From Chromatiales bacterium (lineage in GTDB: Bacteria > Pseudomonadota > Gammaproteobacteria > Chromatiales > Chromatiaceae), in contig JAKSCN010000245.1 in assembly GCA_022360595.1 (NCBI GenBank), forward strand, positions 1 through 8,253: 8,253 bases of DNA, read 5' to 3'. Position 1 is the first letter of the stretch. Every line of letters starts with the position of its first letter. The notes below the pieces were generated by a model that was given only the letters and a program-made list of their open reading frames with translations, was not told the origin of the DNA and did not search any database. This document shows, in pieces, positions 5,470 through 8,253 of the stretch. The position numbers and the translations under genes were made by a program.

Positions 5470-5887
5470 CCTTACCCTTTGGGCTGTCTTTGCCAGTAGT
5501 TTTCTGGCCGCTACGCTGCTGCCAGGCGGATCTGAAGCCGTACTCGGCTACTCTGCGCTGCAGAGCGACGATACTCTGTTATTGTGGGGATTGGCTACCT
5601 TGGGCAATACACTGGGCGGCCTGACCAGTTGGGGGATCGGCTGGTGGCTCAACCGACGTTATCCAGCTAAAACTCTCACCAAGGCTGCGCACTTACGAGC
5701 GCTGGAACGGCTCCAACAACATGGCAGTCCTCTTCTGCTGCTCTCCTGGGTGCCGGTTATCGGCGACCCCCTCTGCTTAGCTGCAGGCTGGGCAGGCATA
5801 AGGTTTCTGCCCTCGGTAATATTTATAGCTATCGGCAAAGGGGCACGCTATGCCCTCCTTCTTACACTGCTACCTGGTGTTGCTTAA
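5462..5887 (+). CDS. yqaA: YqaA-like DedA/SNARE-associated family inner-membrane protein
   Basis: The 141-residue product matches Escherichia coli YqaA (142 residues) along its length. The N-terminal FASSFLAATLLPGGSEAVL (10-28) is the re-entrant DedA-type loop with the P-G-x-S-E core. GNTLGGLTSWGIG (48-60), a basic helix (71-87), then LLLLSWVPVIGDPLCLAAGW (91-110) and the final IGKGARYALL helix (124-133) follow. The family belongs to the VTT/DedA group of membrane proteins linked to lipid transport and proton-dependent envelope homeostasis; YqaA itself has no proven function. The start is GTG at 5462, inside the end of the hydroxylase gene (GTGTCTGA overlap). The coupling suggests both act on membrane lipids. 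Its TAA stop is 7 bases from the stop of the convergent gene on the minus strand. Confidence 0.92.
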   Translation: MSDLTLWAVFASSFLAATLLPGGSEAVLGYSALQSDDTLLLWGLATLGNTLGGLTSWGIGWWLNRRYPAKTLTKAAHLRALERLQQHGSPLLLLSWVPVIGDPLCLAAGWAGIRFLPSVIFIAIGKGARYALLLTLLPGVA

Positions 5888-5894
5888 GCAGAGG

Positions 5895-6497
5895 CTACCA
5901 CCGCCCATACACACCATAACCATTATTTCGATACCAAATACCAAAATGCGGTTTTGATTTATAGCCATAGTAGTAATGCCGTTTGTAATAGGGTTTATAT
6001 TTGTAGCCGTGGTAGTAATGCTTTTTGTAATGGGGTTTTGACTTGTAACCGTAGTAGTAGTGCCTTTTGTAATGGGGTTTTGACCTGTAGCCGTAGTAGT
6101 GCTTTTTGTAATGAGGCTTTGATGTATAGTCGTAGTCATAATTCCAACGGTAGAGATCGCCACCGTATCGGTTATGCCGATATTTGTGGTTAGAGCGCAG
6201 ACGGTTTATATGCTTGTCCGCTTTCTTATACTGTTTATGCAGAATGCGTCGCTCTTTGTGGCTGATATTTCCATCTTTACTGAAATCATTATATAGACGT
6301 GCGATTCGGCGCTGCTCTTTGCGTAGCACCTTTGCTTCACTATGAGTCAGGTCACCACTCTTAACACCACGGCGAATCTCACGCTTCTGTTCCTTGGCTA
6401 TATTTTCAGCGCCTGACGCATAATTACCTGCCGAAGCAGGCTGTGCCAAGGCAACCCCCAATAGGGCTAGCAGCGATAGCGTTAAAGGCTTTTTCAT
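5895..6497 (-). CDS. Secreted Tyr/His/Lys-rich repeat protein with helical N-terminal domain
   Basis: The 200-residue product starts with a clear signal peptide (1-23, cut after ASA). Residues 27-105 form a charged helical domain with two similar halves: EIRRGVKSGDLTHSEAKVL and LYNDFSKDGNISHKERRIL. Each has a loop with Gly and a following Thr/Ser-x2-E helix start, as in a widespread family of small exported proteobacterial proteins that resembles degenerate EF-hands. The DFSKDGNIS loop has Asp/Ser/Asp/Asn positions suited to a divalent ion. Residues 126-185 are a tandem array of SKPHYKKHYYYGYK-type units, followed by an aromatic/Gly tail ending GRW. The array is rich in Tyr, His and Lys and has no Cys. 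Metal binding, surface adhesion or polyanion binding are possible; none is shown. The ATG at 6497 has GGAGGA 8 bases upstream. It is a single gene, convergent with yqaA. Confidence 0.88.
   Translation of the reverse strand: MKKPLTLSLLALLGVALAQPASAGNYASGAENIAKEQKREIRRGVKSGDLTHSEAKVLRKEQRRIARLYNDFSKDGNISHKERRILHKQYKKADKHINRLRSNHKYRHNRYGGDLYRWNYDYDYTSKPHYKKHYYGYRSKPHYKRHYYYGYKSKPHYKKHYYHGYKYKPYYKRHYYYGYKSKPHFGIWYRNNGYGVYGRW
5943..6122 (-). repeat. In-frame 42-bp tandem repeat coding Tyr/His/Lys-rich 14-residue units
   Basis: Four units and a partial fifth lie in line on the minus strand. Unit 1 is 6122-6084 (13 residues, SKPHYKKHYYGYR); unit 2 is 6083-6042 (SKPHYKRHYYYGYK); unit 3 is 6041-6000 (SKPHYKKHYYHGYK); unit 4 is 5999-5958 (YKPYYKRHYYYGYK); the partial unit is 5957-5943 (SKPHF). 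Unit length is 42 bases except for unit 1, which lacks one codon. Differences are mostly synonymous or conservative, which indicates growth by duplication under protein-level selection. Confidence 0.9.
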
Positions 6498-6504
6498 CTA
6501 TATA

Positions 6505-6510
6505 TCCTCC
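6505..6510 (-). promoter_or_regulatory. Ribosome binding site of the repeat-protein gene
   Basis: The minus strand reads GGAGGA 7 bases before the ATG at 6497, a near-perfect Shine-Dalgarno site that fixes the start just ahead of the signal peptide. Confidence 0.75.
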
Positions 6511-6540
6511 AATTTCCTCGCTCGGTAATCAGAGAATAGA

Positions 6541-6572
6541 GAGGGAATGCTGAACCCTCGCTGAACAGCGAG
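6541..6572 (-). terminator. Hairpin(s) just after trkH, possible terminator or processing site
   Basis: CTCGCTG (6557-6563) and CAGCGAG (6566-6572) form a perfect 7-bp inverted repeat beginning 6 bases past the trkH stop. A second pairing, GAGGG (6541-6545) with CCCTC (6555-6559), overlaps it by three bases, so the two hairpins exclude each other. GCTGAA also repeats directly (6550-6555 and 6560-6565). On the minus strand no U-run follows the stem, so a classical Rho-independent terminator is incomplete. Confidence 0.4.
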
Positions 6573-6577
6573 AAATA

Positions 6578-8029
6578 CTATTTACGCCAATAGGCGGGGG
6601 TCAGTAGCACCAACAAGGTGAAAATCTCCAAGCGCCCCAGCAGCATGGCAAAGCAGAGAATCCATTTGGCCGGGTCGTTCAGGCTGGCGTAGTTAGTACC
6701 CACTTCGGCCAGACCGGGCCCAAGGTTATTGATCGAGGCAGCCACAGCCGAAAAAGAGGTCATCAGATCCAGTCCGGTAAACGCGAGGGCCAGATACATG
6801 AAGGTGAAGCTGGCGACATAGAGGGCGAAGAACCCCCATACCGCCTCAACCACCCGCGAGGTGATGGTCTTATCGCCCACCCGAATCGGGATCTGCGCAC
6901 TGGGATGGATCAAGCGCATAATCTCACGCAATCCCTGTTTGATCAGCAACAGAAAACGGATCACTTTGATACCGCCACCGGTCGACCCGGCGCAACCACC
7001 GATAAAACTGGCAAACAACAGAACTATAGCGATAAAACCGGGCCAGACAGAGTAGTCAGCCGTGGTAAAGCCCGCTGTGGTGCCGATAGAGACCGCCTGG
7101 AAAATCCCCTTGGTGAGCGACTCGTGCCAAGACTCATAGGTGCCGGTCGAGTGCAGGGTGAAGCTGGCCAGCACCGCCACCAGCGCCAGAATTGAGATAT
7201 AGAAGCGAAACTCACTGTCCTGAAGATAGATCGTTATCGACTGGCGACGAAACGCGACAAAATGGAGGGCAAAATTGACCCCCGAGATAAGCAGAAAAAT
7301 GACTGCGATCATCTCAATCAAGGTGCTGTCGAAATAGCCCATACTGGCGTCATGGGTGGAAAAACCGCCGATAGCGATGGTGGAGAAGGCGTGGCACACC
7401 GCATCAAACAGTGTCATGCCGGCCGCCCAATAAGCCAAAGTACAGGCGATCGTCAGTCCCAGATAGATATACCAGAGCGCTTTTGCCGTCTCGGTAATCC
7501 GGGGAGTCAGTTTGGAGTCCTTCATCGGCCCCGGTGTCTCAGCGCGGTAGAGCTGCATTCCCCCAATGCCAAGCATCGGCAATACCGCCACCGCCAAGAC
7601 GATGATCCCCATGCCACCCAGCCACTGGAGCTGCTGGCGATAATAGAGAATCGACGGTGGCAGATCATCCAGCCCCACAATCACGGTAGAGCCGGTCGTC
7701 GTCAGTCCCGAAATAGACTCAAACACCGAGTCGGTCAGGGAGATATGCGGGTTTTCCGACAGACTGAACGGTAGCGAGCCGCTAACCCCCAGCACCGTCC
7801 AGAACATCCCCACCACCATAAATCCATCGCGTAGGCGCAACTCCTTGATCTCGCTATGCACCATCGACCAGGCCACTCCCCCCACCATCAAAATCACCAC
7901 AAAGGCGATCGAAAAGGCGGCCGCGGCCCCATCGTCATACCAAAAAGAGACCATTGCAGGGGGAATCATGGTGAGACTGAACAGCATCAGCAGGATTCCG
8001 ACTATGCGCTGTACGGCAGCAAATTGCAT
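6578..8029 (-). CDS. trkH: TrkH potassium channel/transporter subunit
   Basis: This is the ion-conducting membrane subunit of the Trk potassium uptake system, gated by TrkA. At 483 residues it equals the Escherichia coli TrkH length and aligns from the first residue (MQFAAVQRIVG). The four selectivity-filter loops are visible: GLTTTGST (108-115), IAIGGFST (218-225), IGTTAGFTT (315-323) and INNLGPGL (433-440). Also present are the QWLGGMGIIVLAVAVLP stretch (135-151), GGMQLYRAETPGP (156-168), SGVNFALHF (249-257), and FIGGCAGSTGGGIKVIR (342-358) of the third pore region and its broken helix. About ten membrane helices are expected and seen. The ATG at 8029 fits the family start, although the site before it (GGGTGA) is weak. 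It follows trkA by 20 bases, so the pair is co-transcribed and probably shares translation. Confidence 0.97.
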   Translation of the reverse strand: MQFAAVQRIVGILLMLFSLTMIPPAMVSFWYDDGAAAAFSIAFVVILMVGGVAWSMVHSEIKELRLRDGFMVVGMFWTVLGVSGSLPFSLSENPHISLTDSVFESISGLTTTGSTVIVGLDDLPPSILYYRQQLQWLGGMGIIVLAVAVLPMLGIGGMQLYRAETPGPMKDSKLTPRITETAKALWYIYLGLTIACTLAYWAAGMTLFDAVCHAFSTIAIGGFSTHDASMGYFDSTLIEMIAVIFLLISGVNFALHFVAFRRQSITIYLQDSEFRFYISILALVAVLASFTLHSTGTYESWHESLTKGIFQAVSIGTTAGFTTADYSVWPGFIAIVLLFASFIGGCAGSTGGGIKVIRFLLLIKQGLREIMRLIHPSAQIPIRVGDKTITSRVVEAVWGFFALYVASFTFMYLALAFTGLDLMTSFSAVAASINNLGPGLAEVGTNYASLNDPAKWILCFAMLLGRLEIFTLLVLLTPAYWRK

Positions 8030-8049
8030 GGTTCAGTTCACCCGGCAAC

Positions 8050-8253
8050 TCATAGGAAAGTGATTCCAACCTGGAACAGGCGCTCCACCTCGGGGATCTG
8101 CTGCTTATCGATCACGAACAAAATCACATGATCCTCCGATTTGATCACCGTATCGTGATGGGCAATCAGCACTTCGTCACCGCGCACCACCGCCCCGATG
8201 CTAGTCCCCCTCGGCAAGTTGATCTCCTCGATTGCGCGCCCCACTACCTTGGA
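8050..8253 (-). CDS. trkA: TrkA potassium uptake regulator, C-terminal end (cut by window edge)
   Basis: Only the last 67 residues are present; the frame is open to the right edge, where it begins SKVVGRAIEE. This is the end of the second RCK_C (TrkA-C) domain of the cytoplasmic NAD(H)/nucleotide-binding ring that gates TrkH. Recognisable parts are LPRGTSIGAVVRGDEVLIA, the IKSEDHVILF strand and the terminal IPEVERLFQ, all closely like the C-terminus of Escherichia coli TrkA. The full protein is usually about 458 residues, so most of the gene lies outside the window. A GTG at 8244-8242 inside this frame is not the start, because conserved sequence continues upstream of it. The stop TGA (8052-8050) is 20 bases before trkH. 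Confidence 0.95.
   Translation of the reverse strand, partial: SKVVGRAIEEINLPRGTSIGAVVRGDEVLIAHHDTVIKSEDHVILFVIDKQQIPEVERLFQVGITFL

Noticed and set aside
5943..6122. CRISPR array or minisatellite
   Set aside because: The repeats are head-to-tail without spacers, keep the reading frame and vary mostly by conservative codons, so it is a coding tandem repeat.
5870..6193. Repetitive short frames on both strands over the Y/H/K array
   Set aside because: They are out-of-frame readings of the 42-bp repeat and lack the signal peptide, helical domain and ribosome binding site of the 200-residue frame.
7262..7774. Plus-strand 170-codon frame opposite trkH
   Set aside because: It is the antisense of a full-length TrkH that matches the family from end to end; the composition (Arg/Gln/His-rich) is typical of a shadow frame.
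8050..8244. Stand-alone 64-codon gene starting at GTG 8244
   Set aside because: Conserved TrkA sequence (SKV before the GTG) continues to the window edge, so it is the end of trkA and not a separate gene.

Overview
The window looks like a chromosomal segment of a sulfur-oxidising gammaproteobacterium. The left edge carries aprBA, the soluble dissimilatory adenylylsulfate (APS) reductase, in the aprB-aprA order typical of sulfur oxidisers and sulfate reducers. Three other genes match Enterobacteria-type families closely along their length: an RlmK-like rRNA methyltransferase, a YqaA-like membrane protein and a TrkA/TrkH potassium system. A free-living or symbiotic member of the Chromatiales or a related sulfur-oxidising lineage is the best guess; the species cannot be named from this sequence.

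Layout. (1) 1-1191, minus strand: aprB and the first 225 codons of aprA, which runs off the left edge. Both have clear ribosome binding sites and a codon choice biased to CGT/GGT/CTG, as expected of an abundant enzyme. (2) 1192-1727: a 536-base divergent spacer. Its aprB-proximal half has a doubtful 72-codon TTG-start ORF and a hairpin. Its AT-rich half has two inverted repeats that may be operators. (3) 1728-4282, plus strand: a tightly packed four-gene operon encoding a thioredoxin-fold/HEAT protein, an unrecognised 184-aa protein with an internal duplication, a DUF423 membrane protein and a stand-alone RlmK-type methyltransferase. The last three overlap by 1 and 8 bases. (4) 4283-5887, plus strand: an AT-rich promoter region with a perfect 12-bp palindrome. 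It is followed by a 62-aa secreted mini-protein with an IPTL/exosortase-like tail, a fatty acid hydroxylase/sterol desaturase-family membrane enzyme and a YqaA/DedA-type membrane protein. (5) 5895-6497, minus strand: a secreted protein with a Tyr/His/Lys-rich 14-residue tandem repeat. (6) 6578-8253, minus strand: trkH and the C-terminal end of trkA.

How the parts relate. AprBA oxidises AMP plus sulfite to APS in the cytoplasm. The thioredoxin-HEAT operon diverges from aprBA across a shared regulatory region, so a redox or sulfur-linked role is possible but unproven. DUF423 and RlmK are housekeeping-type partners in that operon. The 4389-5887 genes all encode envelope proteins and may form a small lipid/envelope unit. 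trkA-trkH is a standard potassium uptake pair. No tRNA, rRNA, CRISPR array or insertion sequence was seen. The least explained items are the 184-aa duplicated protein, the 62-aa tail-anchor-like peptide, the Y/H/K-repeat protein and the leader upstream of aprB.
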